From Streptomyces sp. SAI-135 (GTDB taxonomy: Bacteria > Actinomycetota > Actinomycetes > Streptomycetales > Streptomycetaceae), in the NCBI RefSeq assembly GCF_029893805.1, contig NZ_JARXYP010000002.1:4216001-4280000 (forward strand): a stretch of DNA of 64,000 nt, read 5' to 3'. Position 1 is the stretch's first letter, and the number at the start of each line of letters is the position of its first letter. This document shows positions 42,136 to 50,868 of this stretch, one piece after another. The notes beneath the pieces were generated by a model. That model had not been told where the DNA came from, did no database searches, and saw only the letters and a list, made by a program, of their open reading frames with translations. The translations under genes and the position numbers were made by a program.

Positions 42136-42519
42136 CTACACGTCGAGCTGGTCGGCGACCGCGCGCAGCAGACCGGCGATCTTCTTCCCGGCGGCCTTGT
42201 CCGGGTAGCGGCCGCGCTCCAGCATCGGTGTGATGTTCTCCAGGAGAGTCGTCAGATCCTGGACGATCGAGGCCAGTTCGTCCGGCTTCTTGCGGGTCGC
42301 CGCCGCGACCGAGGGCGTCGGGTCCAGGATGGCCACCGAGAGGGCCTGGTCACCGCGTTGTCCCGCGACCACTCCGAACTCCACCCGCTGACCGGGCTTG
42401 AGCGTCTCGACTCCGGCGGGGAGGACCGAGGAATGGACGAAGACGTCACCGCCGTCGTCGCGGGAGAGAAAGCCGAAGCCCTTCTCGCTGTTGAACCACT
42501 TGACCTTGCCGGTAGGCAC
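42136..42519 (-). CDS. Cold-shock domain protein with C-terminal extension
   Basis: 127 residues from a GTG at 42519 (GAGGAC ribosome site). Residues 1-67 are a complete cold-shock domain with RNP1 KGFGFLSR and RNP2 VFVHSS, which bind single-stranded RNA and DNA. A further ~60 residues (DELASIVQDLTTLLENITPML to LRAVADQLDV) form a helical tail absent from the standard 67-residue Csp. This longer form occurs in Streptomyces. The GC-rich leader of roughly 80 bases or more could carry the usual cold-shock mRNA control, but no element is obvious. Confidence 0.93.
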   Translation of the reverse strand: MPTGKVKWFNSEKGFGFLSRDDGGDVFVHSSVLPAGVETLKPGQRVEFGVVAGQRGDQALSVAILDPTPSVAAATRKKPDELASIVQDLTTLLENITPMLERGRYPDKAAGKKIAGLLRAVADQLDV

Positions 42520-42682
42520 GTCTGTCCTCGTCCTCGTACTCGTCGGAAAACTGCTTCTGAAACGGCTCTTGATAGCACTGGGGCGGGTCGTCGGGACCCG
42601 CCGGTACCAAGGCTAATGGTCTTCAGGCCGGTGACAAGACGTCGCCCGGTTGTTCCTTCGCGCAGGGAACTACCCTGGTCCG

Positions 42683-42943
42683 GTGCGTGACAAAACCCAA
42701 ACGAATTCCGCCGCTCCCGGTGACCGACTGATCCGTGCCGGAGCCATCGTGTTCTTCATCGGCGCGGTCGCCACTCTGGTCACCGTGGCCCCGTTCCTGC
42801 TCGGGACGACGCCTTTTCCGACGTACATGTTCGGATTGAGCATGCTCATGGCTGTCGGTTTCGTGGTGGCCGGTGCGGGTGTGCTGCAATCGGTCGCGGC
42901 GGGAAGGCGTCAGGCGCGGGCCGGAACACCGTCCGGGCGGTAG
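42683..42943 (+). CDS. Small two-helix membrane protein
   Basis: 86 residues from a GTG at 42683. Two membrane helices (AGAIVFFIGAVATLVTVAPFLLG and TYMFGLSMLMAVGFVVAGAGVLQ) are flanked by short polar tails, MRDKTQTNSAAPGDR and RRQARAGTPSGR. TACCCT at 42671-42676 ends seven bases before the GTG, so this looks leaderless. I do not recognise the family. Its 3' end overlaps the convergent HAD gene by 34 bases. Confidence 0.8.
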   Translation: MRDKTQTNSAAPGDRLIRAGAIVFFIGAVATLVTVAPFLLGTTPFPTYMFGLSMLMAVGFVVAGAGVLQSVAAGRRQARAGTPSGR

Positions 42944-43554
42944 TCCGAAAACCACCCCGGGAACTCGGTGAGAGCACCGAGGACGACATCGGCTCCGGCC
43001 TGGGTCAGTTCCTCGGCGGTGCACGGGCCGGTGGTCACGGCGACCGAGAGCGCCTCGGCTATCCGCGCCCCGCGCACATCGCCGACATGGTCCCCGACGT
43101 ACACGCTCGCGCCGTGCTCGCGCAGGGCCTCGCCCTTGCCCTCGGCCCACAGGTTGCCGATCACCGCGTCCGGCTCCATGCCCAGGTGCTCCATGTGCAG
43201 CTTGGCGTTGGGCTCCCACTTGGCCGTCACCACGATCGCCCGCCCGCCGGCCTCCTGAACGGCGCGTACGGCCTCACGGGCGCCGGGCATCGCCAGGGTG
43301 CCGGTGATGGCGTACGTCGGGTACAGCTCGCGGTAGAGGTCCGCCATCGCCGGAACCTGGTCGGCCGGGAACCAGTGCGCCATCTCCTCCAGCAGCGGCG
43401 GCCCGAGCCGCGTCACCACCAGGTCCGCGTCGACGTACGTCCCGGTCCGCTCGGACAGTTCCACCCAGCAGGCGTGGATGCCGGGGCGGGAGTCGACGAG
43501 CGTCATGTCGAGGTCGAAGCCGACGGTCGGGGCGAAGGTGCTTGTAGAGGCCAT
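42910..43554 (-). CDS. HAD family hydrolase
   Basis: 214 residues from the ATG at 43554 (an in-frame ATG at 43563 adds three residues). HAD motif I is GFDLDMTLVDSRPG with nucleophile Asp and the acid/base Asp two residues on. Motif II is IVVTAK, motif III the Lys in NLWAEGKGEAL, motif IV VYVGDHVGDVRGARIAEA. The cap lies between motifs I and II. It resembles phosphoglycolate-phosphatase-like enzymes, but the substrate is not determined. It overlaps the preceding convergent gene by 34 bases. Confidence 0.92.
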   Translation of the reverse strand: MASTSTFAPTVGFDLDMTLVDSRPGIHACWVELSERTGTYVDADLVVTRLGPPLLEEMAHWFPADQVPAMADLYRELYPTYAITGTLAMPGAREAVRAVQEAGGRAIVVTAKWEPNAKLHMEHLGMEPDAVIGNLWAEGKGEALREHGASVYVGDHVGDVRGARIAEALSVAVTTGPCTAEELTQAGADVVLGALTEFPGWFSDYRPDGVPARA

Positions 43555-43632
43555 ATGAGCCATTGTGCCCAAGGGGCAGGCCCGTCGGACAACGATTTCC
43601 GGTGCCCCGGCGCCCGCGCCCCGGCCCGTGGT

Positions 43633-44667
43633 CTACCGCCGCCGCTGCGAGCGCCACACCAGGAACAGCGCCGACGCCACGGCCGCCCCCCGCACCACCC
43701 ACGGCCAGGTCTCGGCGACCGCGTCGTTCATGTGCCCCTGGGCGATCGGCTCGCCCCAGCGGCCCTCGTTGCGCCCCCACAGCCAGACGATCCCCGCGGT
43801 GAGCGCGAGGCTCGGCAGGAACACGACGGCCCACTTGGTCTCGGCGTCGCTCAGCCGCCGTGAGGCCCACGCGATGAGCCAGCCGACGACGAGGACCAGC
43901 AGGTTGCCGAGCACGGCACCGGCGACGAGCAGCGCGGCGGCGAGCAGGAGCAGGGGGTTGCTCCAGCTCCCGGGACCGGAGAACCGGCGGCGGGCCGGGG
44001 CGGCCTCGACGACGGGTTCCACGGCCTTGGCGGTCGTCCTGCGCTTCCACCAGGCCGTACGGGCCTTCACCACCGGCGCGGGCGCCGTCCCCTCCACGGC
44101 GGGCGCGGGCTCGGGCTTCCTCTCCTCCTTGGGCGGCGGGGGCTTCAGCAGCTCCGGGATCTCCACCCCGCCCACGAACCCCGGCACGCTGTCCCCGACA
44201 CCGAAGGGACTGCTGTCCACCCGCCACCAGTCGGGCTGGGTCGCGCTGTCGCCGAGTTCGTCCAGGCCGGCCAGGTGCGGCCCGTGGGACCTGTCGGCGG
44301 CGGGGGCGGGCTCGGGCGGGGTGTCGGGGCGCGGCCGGGGGACGTTCTTGCGCAGCCCCCTGGGCCGTTCGGCCTCCTCCGTCTCCCGGTCCCGCTGCAC
44401 CGGCATGGCGACGACCGGCGCCTGCGGGGCGCTGCCCGCCGTGCCGCCGGCGGCGGTGACCACCTCGTCGGGGCTGCCCAGCTTGGCGATGATCCGGCGG
44501 ACGGCGGCGGGCGAGTCCACGGTGACCTTGGCGCGCCGCCGGTCGATCTCGTTGCGCAGTTCGGAGACGAGGCGCATACGGGTGGACGACGGCAACTGCC
44601 GCTGCTGCGCGACATCGCCGACACGGCTCAGATACTCGTAGACGACCTGGTCGCTCTCGATACCCAC
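43633..44667 (-). CDS. Membrane protein with N-terminal HAAS-like domain
   Basis: 344 residues from a GTG at 44667 (ribosome site GGAGGGG). Residues about 1-75 (VYEYLSRVGDVAQQRQLPSSTRMRLVSELRNEIDRR) resemble the HAAS/permease-associated helical domain that begins many Streptomyces membrane sensors. A Pro-rich, charged linker of about 150 residues follows, then four hydrophobic helices (NPLLLLAAALLVAGAVLGN, LLVLVVGWLIAWA, WAVVFLPSLALTAGIVWLWG, VVRGAAVASALFLVW) and an RSQRRR tail. The role is unknown; the cytoplasmic domain suggests signalling or scaffolding. Confidence 0.82.
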   Translation of the reverse strand: MGIESDQVVYEYLSRVGDVAQQRQLPSSTRMRLVSELRNEIDRRRAKVTVDSPAAVRRIIAKLGSPDEVVTAAGGTAGSAPQAPVVAMPVQRDRETEEAERPRGLRKNVPRPRPDTPPEPAPAADRSHGPHLAGLDELGDSATQPDWWRVDSSPFGVGDSVPGFVGGVEIPELLKPPPPKEERKPEPAPAVEGTAPAPVVKARTAWWKRRTTAKAVEPVVEAAPARRRFSGPGSWSNPLLLLAAALLVAGAVLGNLLVLVVGWLIAWASRRLSDAETKWAVVFLPSLALTAGIVWLWGRNEGRWGEPIAQGHMNDAVAETWPWVVRGAAVASALFLVWRSQRRR

Positions 44668-45036
44668 GAAGTCCCCTCCGGGGCGGGTGCGTTGGATACC
44701 CCGTGGGACGACGTTAGCGCAGGCAGCCGCCGACCGGACGGGTCACAGCGGCGGCCCGGCCCCCTACGGCGATCTTCCGGCGCCGCTGACCGGCGGCGGC
44801 GGGGCCCCGGCCGCCCCGGCGGCCCTCCCGCGCGCCCTCGGGACCCTGCGCGACCAGGCCCTGCTGCGGGGCGACGACGACCGGCTGCGGCCGGTCCGCA
44901 CGGCCGCGGACTGCTCGCGCCCTCGCCGCAGCGCCAGTCGCCGACCGGGCCCGGGGACCGTGCGGGAGGCGGGACGCCTGCGGGGGCGCGGGTCCGTCAC
45001 CCCTGCCCCGCCGCGCCACCCGCTACCGTTGGTCGG
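44668..45036. other. Gap upstream of the WYL gene containing a decayed gene fragment
   Basis: The gap holds the promoter of the 44667 gene, a 220-base degenerate copy of part of the downstream gene (44751-44970, listed separately), and TACCGT (45024-45029), a -10 element seven bases before the ATG at 45037 that would give a leaderless mRNA. I see no intact gene. Confidence 0.6.
44751..44970 (+). repeat. Degenerate duplicate of an internal segment of the WYL-protein gene
   Basis: 44751-44970 aligns with 45261-45486. Both share a CGGCCCCCTACGGCGA-type start, GCGGCCCTCCCGCGCGCCCT, GGGGCGACGACGACCGGCTG and CTCGCGCCCTCGCCGCAGC. Translated, the fragment reads APYGDLPAPLTGGGG to LPRALGTLRDQALLRGDDDR, matching residues about 76-128 of the real protein. 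A one-base deletion then breaks the frame. It has no start and is not expected to be translated. Confidence 0.85.
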
Positions 45037-47601
45037 ATGAGCAACCCGGCCGTACCGCCGCGCTCCCTCGCGGAAGCGCTCCGGGCCAGGGACGACGACT
45101 CCCTGGCCGCGCTTCTGCGTGCCCGCCCCGACCTCATCACGCCCGTGCCCACGGACCTCACCCAGCTCGCCACGCGGGCCGGGACCCGGGCGTCGGTGGT
45201 GCGGGCGCTGGAGCGGCTGGACCGTTTCGCGCTCCAGACGGCGGAGGCGCTGGCGGTGGCGGCGGACCCGGCCCCCTACGGCGAACTGCTGGCCCTGCTG
45301 ACCGGTGACGGCGGCGACCCGGCCGTCTCGGCGGCCCTCCCGCGCGCCCTCGGCACCCTGCGCGAGCAGGCCCTGGTGTGGGGCGACGACGACCGGCTGC
45401 GGCTGGTCCGCACGGCCCGCGAACTGCTCGCGCCCTCGCCGCAGCATCCGTCGCCGACCGGGCTCGGACCGACCGTGCAGGAGGCCACGGCGGGGATGTC
45501 ACCGGGCCGCATCCAGGACATCGTCACGGCGGCGGGGCTCGGCTCGACCCACGACTCGGTCTCCGCGGTGGCCTCGCTGACGGCCCTGTTCACCGACCGC
45601 AAGCGGATGGCGGCCCTGCTCGCCGGGCTCCCGGAGGAGTCGCGGGAGGTGCTCGCGCGACTGGTGTGGGGCCCGCCCTACGGCCAGGTCACCGCCGACC
45701 CGGCGGCCCATCTGCGCCGGCTGCTGGACCTGGGGCTGCTGGTGCCGACGGCGCCCGGGACGGTCGTACTCCCGCGGGAGGTGGCCCTGCACCTGCGCGG
45801 CGGCCGGGCGCACCGGGAGGTGGAGCCGCTGCCGCCGGGCGTGGAGCCCGCGGCGACCCATCGTCCACAGGTTGTGGACGCGACGGCGGCCGGGCAGGCC
45901 TACACCGCGCTCGCGACCGTCGAGGAGCTGCTGAAGGACTGGGACGAGGGCGGGCCCGCGGTGCTGCGGGCCGGCGGGCTGAGCGTCCGCGACCTCAAGC
46001 GCACCGCCGTCGCCCTGGACGTGGCCGAACCGGTCGCCGCGTTCTGGGTGGAGCTGGCGTACGCGGCCGGGTTGCTGGCCTCCGACGGCGAGGCCGACGA
46101 GCGGTACGCGGCGACCCCGGCCCACGACGAGTGGCTGGAGCAGCCCCCGGCGCAGCGCTGGGCCCGCCTGGCGGAGGCGTGGCTGACGGCGACCCGGGTG
46201 TCCGGGCTGGTGGGCGGCCGGGACGCGAAGGACCGCACGCTGTCGACGCTGGGCCCGGGACTGGACCGCAGCGCGGCGCCCGAGGTACGGCACCGGGTGC
46301 TGACGCTGCTCGCGGGGCTGCCGGAGGGGGCGTCGCCGTCCAAGGAGTCGGTGCTGGCCCGGCTGCGCTGGGAGCGTCCGCTGCGCGGGCCGCAGCGCGA
46401 GGACGACCTGCGGTCGCGGCTCGCCGAGTGGACGCTGGCGGAGGCGGAGCTGCTGGGCGTGACGGGACGGGGGGCGCTGTCGGGGCACGGGCGGGCCCTG
46501 CTGGGGCTGACCGCGCCGAAGACGGCGACCGGGGCGCCGAAGACACCGGCCGGAGCGTTGAAGACGCCGGCCGGGACGCCGGAGGGCCCCGGGGACAAGC
46601 TCCCCGTGCACCACCACCGCCCCGTGGTCGCCGAACCGCTCTCCCCCGCCGAGCGGGCCACCGCGTCCGCCGCGGCCGCCCGGCTGCTGGCGCCGCTGCT
46701 GCCCGAGCCGCTCGACCACGTCCTGCTCCAGGCCGACCTGACGGCGGTGGCCCCGGGCCCCTTGCAACGGTCGCTGGCCGAGGTCCTGGACGTCCTGGCC
46801 GACGTGGAGTCCAAGGGCGGGGCCACGGTCTACCGCTTCACCCCCGGTTCGGTCCGCCGTGCCCTGGACGCCGGCCAGTCCGCGTCCGACCTGCACGCCT
46901 TCCTCGCCGCGCACGCGCGCACACCGGTGCCACAGCCGCTGACGTACCTGATCGACGACGTGGCCCGCCGACACGGCCACCTCAGGGTCGGCGCGGCCTC
47001 CGCGTACGTCCGCTGCGACGACGACGCCCTGCTCAACGAGATCCTCGCCGACAAGCGCGCCGCGGGCCTGCGACTGCGCCGCCTGGCTCCGACGGTGCTG
47101 GCCGCGCAGGCCGACCCGGCCTCCCTGCTGGAGGGGCTGCGCGCGATGGGCTTCGCACCGGCCGCCGAGTCCGCGGAGGGCGACGTCCTGATCACCCGCG
47201 CCCACGCCCACCGCACCCCGCCGCGCACGGCCCCCGAGCCCGTCCCGGACGGCCCCCCGGTCCCCGACGCGACCCTCCTGTCGGCCGCGATCCGGGCCAT
47301 CCGGGCCGGCGACCTGGCCTCCACGACCCCGCGCAGACAGGGCGACCAGGCCCTGCCCGCCACCGGCGAGCTCCCCCGCACCAGCTCCGCCGAGACCCTC
47401 GCCACCATGCAGGCCGCCGTCCTGACCGGTGAGGCCCTGTGGATCGGCTACGTCAACGCCGAGGGCTCCGCCAGCCAGCGCGTCATCGCCCCCATCCGCG
47501 TCGAGGGCGGCTTCGTGACGGCCTACGACCACACCGCGGACGAGGTCCGCACGTATCCACTGCACCGGGTGACCGGGGTGGCGGAACTCGCGGACGAGTA
47601 G
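45037..47601 (+). CDS. Helicase-associated domain protein with C-terminal WYL domain
   Basis: 854 residues. The N-terminal half (SLAEALRARDDDSLAALLRARPDL to LATRAGTRASVVRALERLDRFALQ) and the middle (LPEPLDHVLLQADLTAVAPGPL to VYRFTPGSVRRALDAG) match the helicase-associated protein paired with XPB-type helicases in Actinobacteria. The C-terminus, ALWIGYVNAEGSASQRVIAP to YPLHRVTGVAELADE, is a WYL domain, a ligand- or nucleic-acid-sensing fold. No helicase motifs are present, so it is likely an accessory or regulatory subunit for the XPB helicase at 48766. Lys/Thr/Pro-rich repeats (KTATGAPKTPAGALKTPAG) form a linker near residue 490. Confidence 0.85.
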   Translation: MSNPAVPPRSLAEALRARDDDSLAALLRARPDLITPVPTDLTQLATRAGTRASVVRALERLDRFALQTAEALAVAADPAPYGELLALLTGDGGDPAVSAALPRALGTLREQALVWGDDDRLRLVRTARELLAPSPQHPSPTGLGPTVQEATAGMSPGRIQDIVTAAGLGSTHDSVSAVASLTALFTDRKRMAALLAGLPEESREVLARLVWGPPYGQVTADPAAHLRRLLDLGLLVPTAPGTVVLPREVALHLRGGRAHREVEPLPPGVEPAATHRPQVVDATAAGQAYTALATVEELLKDWDEGGPAVLRAGGLSVRDLKRTAVALDVAEPVAAFWVELAYAAGLLASDGEADERYAATPAHDEWLEQPPAQRWARLAEAWLTATRVSGLVGGRDAKDRTLSTLGPGLDRSAAPEVRHRVLTLLAGLPEGASPSKESVLARLRWERPLRGPQREDDLRSRLAEWTLAEAELLGVTGRGALSGHGRALLGLTAPKTATGAPKTPAGALKTPAGTPEGPGDKLPVHHHRPVVAEPLSPAERATASAAAARLLAPLLPEPLDHVLLQADLTAVAPGPLQRSLAEVLDVLADVESKGGATVYRFTPGSVRRALDAGQSASDLHAFLAAHARTPVPQPLTYLIDDVARRHGHLRVGAASAYVRCDDDALLNEILADKRAAGLRLRRLAPTVLAAQADPASLLEGLRAMGFAPAAESAEGDVLITRAHAHRTPPRTAPEPVPDGPPVPDATLLSAAIRAIRAGDLASTTPRRQGDQALPATGELPRTSSAETLATMQAAVLTGEALWIGYVNAEGSASQRVIAPIRVEGGFVTAYDHTADEVRTYPLHRVTGVAELADE

Positions 47602-47608
47602 GGCCTCG

Positions 47609-47689
47609 CCAGCACTCCGCGAGAGGCGATCCGGCGGGCAGACCGAAAAGGGTCCGGACCCCCGACTCCGTCTCGCACGGTGTCGGGGG
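47609..47689. repeat. Diverged extra copy of the 3'-end-derived repeat
   Basis: CCAGCACTCCGCGAGAGGCG and the following bases to about 47689 match the start of the 138-base units at 47801 and 47939. On the minus strand this copy reads VRTLFGLPAGSPLAEC in the same frame as the true end of the 48078-48623 gene (ARTHFGLPADAPLAEC), but continues past Cys without the stop. Confidence 0.7.
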
Positions 47690-47776
47690 TCCGGCGCAAC
47701 ACGTGTCGACAACGACCGTCCGGCGCAACACGTGTCGACAACGACCGTCCGGCGCAACACGTGTCGACGACGACCG
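47690..47776. repeat. Three tandem copies of a 29-base unit
   Basis: Units begin at 47690, 47719 and 47748, each TCCGGCGCAACACGTGTCGA followed by CAACGACCG or CGACGACCG. Each unit contains the palindrome ACACGTGT. A single copy of the unit also occurs inside each 138-base repeat that follows. Confidence 0.95.
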
Positions 47777-47800
47777 TCCGGCACAGCACCGGGCGACCCC

Positions 47801-48098
47801 GTCAGCACTCCGCGAGAGGCGCTGGCGGGCAGACCGATAAGGCTCCGGCCTCCGACTCCGTCTCGCACGGTGTCGACAACGACCGTCCGGCGCAACACGT
47901 GTCGACGACGACCGTCCGGCACAGCACCGGGCGACCCCGTCAGCACTCCGCGAGAGGCGCTGGCGGGCAGACCGATAAGGCTCCGGCCTCCGACTCCGTC
48001 TCGCACGGTGTCGACAACGACCGTCCGGCGCAACACGTGTCGACGACGACCGCCCGGCACAGCACCGGGCGACCCCGTCAGCACTCCGCGAGAGGCGC
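47801..48098. repeat. Tandem 138-base repeats (two full copies and the start of a third)
   Basis: Full units are 47801-47938 and 47939-48076, nearly identical. The third begins at 48077 and is the authentic 3' end of the gene at 48078-48623. Each unit starts GTCAGCACTCCGCGAGAGGC, the reverse complement of that gene's last codons and stop, so the array grew from the gene end into the intergenic region. Units are contiguous with no unique spacers, which excludes CRISPR. Confidence 0.95.
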
Positions 48099-48623
48099 GT
48101 CGGCGGGGAGGCCGAAGTGGGTTCGGGCCTCGGACTCCAGGGGGCCGGCGGCCACACCGGTGTCGAGGGCGATCGTCGTCGCGCGGCCGAAGCGGCTCGT
48201 GAGCCACTCCGCGCCGCCCGCGCCCTCGGGGGGCTCCTCCTGCGACACGACCGTGTAGTCGCCGTCGGCCTCCCGCCGCAGCCGCAGCACCTGCGGGACC
48301 TCGGCTCCGCTGCACTCCACCAGGCGCCCCGCGCGCACCCCGTACTCCAGGCACAGGGTGCGGACGCCGGCCCGCACGAGTCCGTCCCGCTCGTCGAGGT
48401 CCACCGCCTCCGCCCGGCAGAACCACCGCGCCCCGAGCCCGGGCTCGCTCTCCCCGTACCCGGTGCCGTGCGACTGGTCCACGAGCCGTGCCTCGATGGC
48501 AGGCCGCACCTGGTTCCACAGCCGGGGGTCGGCGTCCGACGGCCAGCGGGCCCACGCACCCGTCGCCACCAGCACCACGACCGCTCCCCCGCCGACGGCC
48601 CATCTGCCCGCAGACATCCCCAT
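48078..48623 (-). CDS. Exported or membrane-anchored protein of unknown function
   Basis: 181 residues from the ATG at 48623 (GGGGAGGACAC just upstream). MGMSAGRWAVGGGAVVVLVATGAWARW is a signal-anchor helix. The outer domain has three or four cysteines (ARWFCRAEA, RTLCLEYG, RLVECSGAE and the final AEC) that could pair. I do not know the family. It lies between the WYL gene and the XPB helicase gene but on the opposite strand. Its last ten codons have been copied into the tandem repeat array downstream. Confidence 0.78.
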   Translation of the reverse strand: MGMSAGRWAVGGGAVVVLVATGAWARWPSDADPRLWNQVRPAIEARLVDQSHGTGYGESEPGLGARWFCRAEAVDLDERDGLVRAGVRTLCLEYGVRAGRLVECSGAEVPQVLRLRREADGDYTVVSQEEPPEGAGGAEWLTSRFGRATTIALDTGVAAGPLESEARTHFGLPADAPLAEC

Positions 48624-48765
48624 GTGTCCTCCCCAGACCGCTCCCGCAAGTCAAGACAGCCGAGCGGGGGTCGGGGTTGCACCACGAGAGCCCCCGACCG
48701 CCTCGGCCTCCCTTGATCGTCCCTGGTTGAGGCACACTGGACGTTTGGCCCGTGCGGAAGGATGC

Positions 48766-50418
48766 ATGTACGTGAACGGTCCTCTCATCGTCCAGTCCGA
48801 CAAGACCCTGCTGCTCGAGGTCGACCACGAGCAGGCCGACGACTGCCGTCGGGCCATCGCGCCGTTCGCCGAGCTGGAGCGGGCCCCCGAGCACATCCAC
48901 ACCTACCGGGTGACCCCGCTGGGGCTGTGGAACGCGCGAGCCGCCGGGCACGACGCCGAGCAGGTGGTCGACGCCCTGGTGCAGTACAGCCGCTACCCGG
49001 TGCCGCACGCCCTGCTCGTCGACGTCGCCGAGACGATGGACCGCTACGGACGGCTCACGCTCAGCAAGCACCCCGCCCACGGACTCGTGCTCACCACCAC
49101 CGACCGTCCGGTGCTCGAGGAGATCCTGCGCTCGAAGCGGATCATCCCGCTGGTCGGGGCGCGGCTGGACCCGGACACCGTGGTCGTGCACCCCTCCGAG
49201 CGCGGCCAGATCAAGCAGACGCTGCTGAAGCTGGGCTGGCCCGCCGAGGACCTCGCCGGGTACGTCGACGGCGAGGCGCACCCGATCGAGCTGGCCGAGG
49301 ACGGCTGGGCGCTCAGGCCGTACCAGAAGCAGGCCGTGGAGAACTTCTGGCACGGCGGCAGCGGAGTGGTCGTCCTGCCCTGTGGTGCGGGCAAGACCCT
49401 GGTCGGCGCCGGGTCCATGGCGCAGGCCAAGTCGACCACGCTGATCCTCGTCACCAACACCGTCTCCGCCCGGCAGTGGAAGCACGAGCTGGTGAAGCGG
49501 ACCTCGCTGACCGAGGAGGAGATCGGCGAGTACAGCGGCACCAAGAAGGAGATCCGGCCGGTCACCATCGCCACCTACCAGGTGCTGACGACCCGGCGGA
49601 AGGGCGTCTACCCGCACCTGGAGCTGTTCGACTCCCGGGACTGGGGGCTCATCGTCTACGACGAGGTGCATCTGCTGCCCGCGCCCGTCTTCAAGTTCAC
49701 CGCCGACCTCCAGGCCCGGCGCAGACTCGGACTGACCGCGACCCTGGTGCGGGAGGACGGCCGGGAGTCGGACGTCTTCTCGCTGATCGGGCCCAAGCGG
49801 TTCGACGCGCCGTGGAAGGAGATCGAGGCGCAGGGCTACATCGCGCCCGCCGACTGCGTCGAGGTGCGGGTGAACCTGACCGACTCGGAGCGGCTCGCCT
49901 ACGCCACCGCCGAGCAGGAGGAGAAGTACCGCTTCTGTGCCACGACCGCGACCAAGCGGAAGGTCACGGAGGCGCTCGTCAAGCGCTTCGCGGGCCAGCA
50001 GATCCTGGTGATCGGCCAGTACATCGACCAGCTCGACGAACTCGGTGAGCATCTGAACGCCCCCGTGATCAAGGGCGAGACCTCCAACGCCCAGCGCGAG
50101 AAGCTCTTCGACGCCTTCCGGGAGGGCGAGATCAGCGTGCTGGTGGTGTCGAAGGTGGCGAACTTCTCCATCGACCTGCCGGAGGCGACCGTCGCCATCC
50201 AGGTCTCGGGCACCTTCGGCTCCCGCCAGGAGGAGGCCCAGCGGCTCGGACGGGTGCTGCGCCCGAAGGCGGACGGCCACCAGGCGCACTTCTACTCCGT
50301 GGTCGCCCGCGACACCATCGACCAGGACTTCGCCGCGCACCGCCAGCGCTTCCTGGCGGAGCAGGGGTACGCCTACCGGATCGTGGACGCGGACGACCTG
50401 CTGACGGAGGGGGCCTGA
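48766..50418 (+). CDS. XPB-type DNA repair helicase
   Basis: 550 residues from the ATG at 48766 (GGAAGG upstream). It is a superfamily 2 helicase. An N-terminal XPB damage-recognition-like domain (about 1-180) is followed by motif I PCGAGKT (205-211), motif II DEVH (299-302), motif III LTATL and motif VI QRLGRVLRP. Archaeal and bacterial XPB proteins unwind DNA 3' to 5' in repair. The WYL protein at 45037 is probably its partner, since the two are neighbours in Streptomyces genomes, here separated by the inverted gene at 48078. Confidence 0.94.
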   Translation: MYVNGPLIVQSDKTLLLEVDHEQADDCRRAIAPFAELERAPEHIHTYRVTPLGLWNARAAGHDAEQVVDALVQYSRYPVPHALLVDVAETMDRYGRLTLSKHPAHGLVLTTTDRPVLEEILRSKRIIPLVGARLDPDTVVVHPSERGQIKQTLLKLGWPAEDLAGYVDGEAHPIELAEDGWALRPYQKQAVENFWHGGSGVVVLPCGAGKTLVGAGSMAQAKSTTLILVTNTVSARQWKHELVKRTSLTEEEIGEYSGTKKEIRPVTIATYQVLTTRRKGVYPHLELFDSRDWGLIVYDEVHLLPAPVFKFTADLQARRRLGLTATLVREDGRESDVFSLIGPKRFDAPWKEIEAQGYIAPADCVEVRVNLTDSERLAYATAEQEEKYRFCATTATKRKVTEALVKRFAGQQILVIGQYIDQLDELGEHLNAPVIKGETSNAQREKLFDAFREGEISVLVVSKVANFSIDLPEATVAIQVSGTFGSRQEEAQRLGRVLRPKADGHQAHFYSVVARDTIDQDFAAHRQRFLAEQGYAYRIVDADDLLTEGA

Positions 50419-50430
50419 GCGCCGGGGCGC

Positions 50431-50796
50431 CTACGGCGTCAGCAGGGTGAAGACCAGCGCGAGGACGGTCGCCGGCGGCAGCACCGCGAGGAGCGCCAGC
50501 CACGCGCGCAGGGCGGACCAGCGGCGCTGCCAGGGCAGGGCCCAGGAGGCGACGAAGGCGGGCAGGGTGACCAGGACCCCGAACTCCAGGATCGCGTAGA
50601 TCACGGTCAGGGACGCCGTCAGCGCCCGCGGGCAGTCGTCGGGGCCGCAGGAGTCGGTGGCCATCGCGGACAGTCCGCCGAACAGCAGGGCGGGCGGGCC
50701 GAGGACGACCAGCAGGACGGTCGCGACCAGCGGGGCCACCCACGCGTGGCGGTCCTGGTCGCGGTCGGGAAGGGCCGGTGCGGTCGCTGTCGTCAT
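50431..50796 (-). CDS. Small integral membrane protein
   Basis: 121 residues with three hydrophobic helices: WVAPLVATVLLVVLGPPALLFGG, LTVIYAILEFGVLVTLPAFVASW and LRAWLALLAVLPPATVLALVF. A short loop carries two cysteines (DSCGPDDC) that could face the outside. There is no recognised family. It ends 13 bases from the stop of the convergent XPB gene. Confidence 0.78.
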   Translation of the reverse strand: MTTATAPALPDRDQDRHAWVAPLVATVLLVVLGPPALLFGGLSAMATDSCGPDDCPRALTASLTVIYAILEFGVLVTLPAFVASWALPWQRRWSALRAWLALLAVLPPATVLALVFTLLTP

Positions 50797-50868
50797 ACCG
50801 CCGAGTGAACCGCCGCAGGGGGCGACCGGACATCGGCTCGGGTACTCATCCCGGGCCGGGTGCCGTAC

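Noticed and set aside
47690..48098. CRISPR array
   Set aside because: The repeats are contiguous copies with no unique spacers, unit sizes are 29 and 138 bases, and no cas gene is in the window.
45499..50340. A 1613-codon open frame on the minus strand across the WYL, repeat and XPB region
   Set aside because: It runs antisense to two clear conserved genes and through the tandem repeats; the translated text has no recognisable domain.
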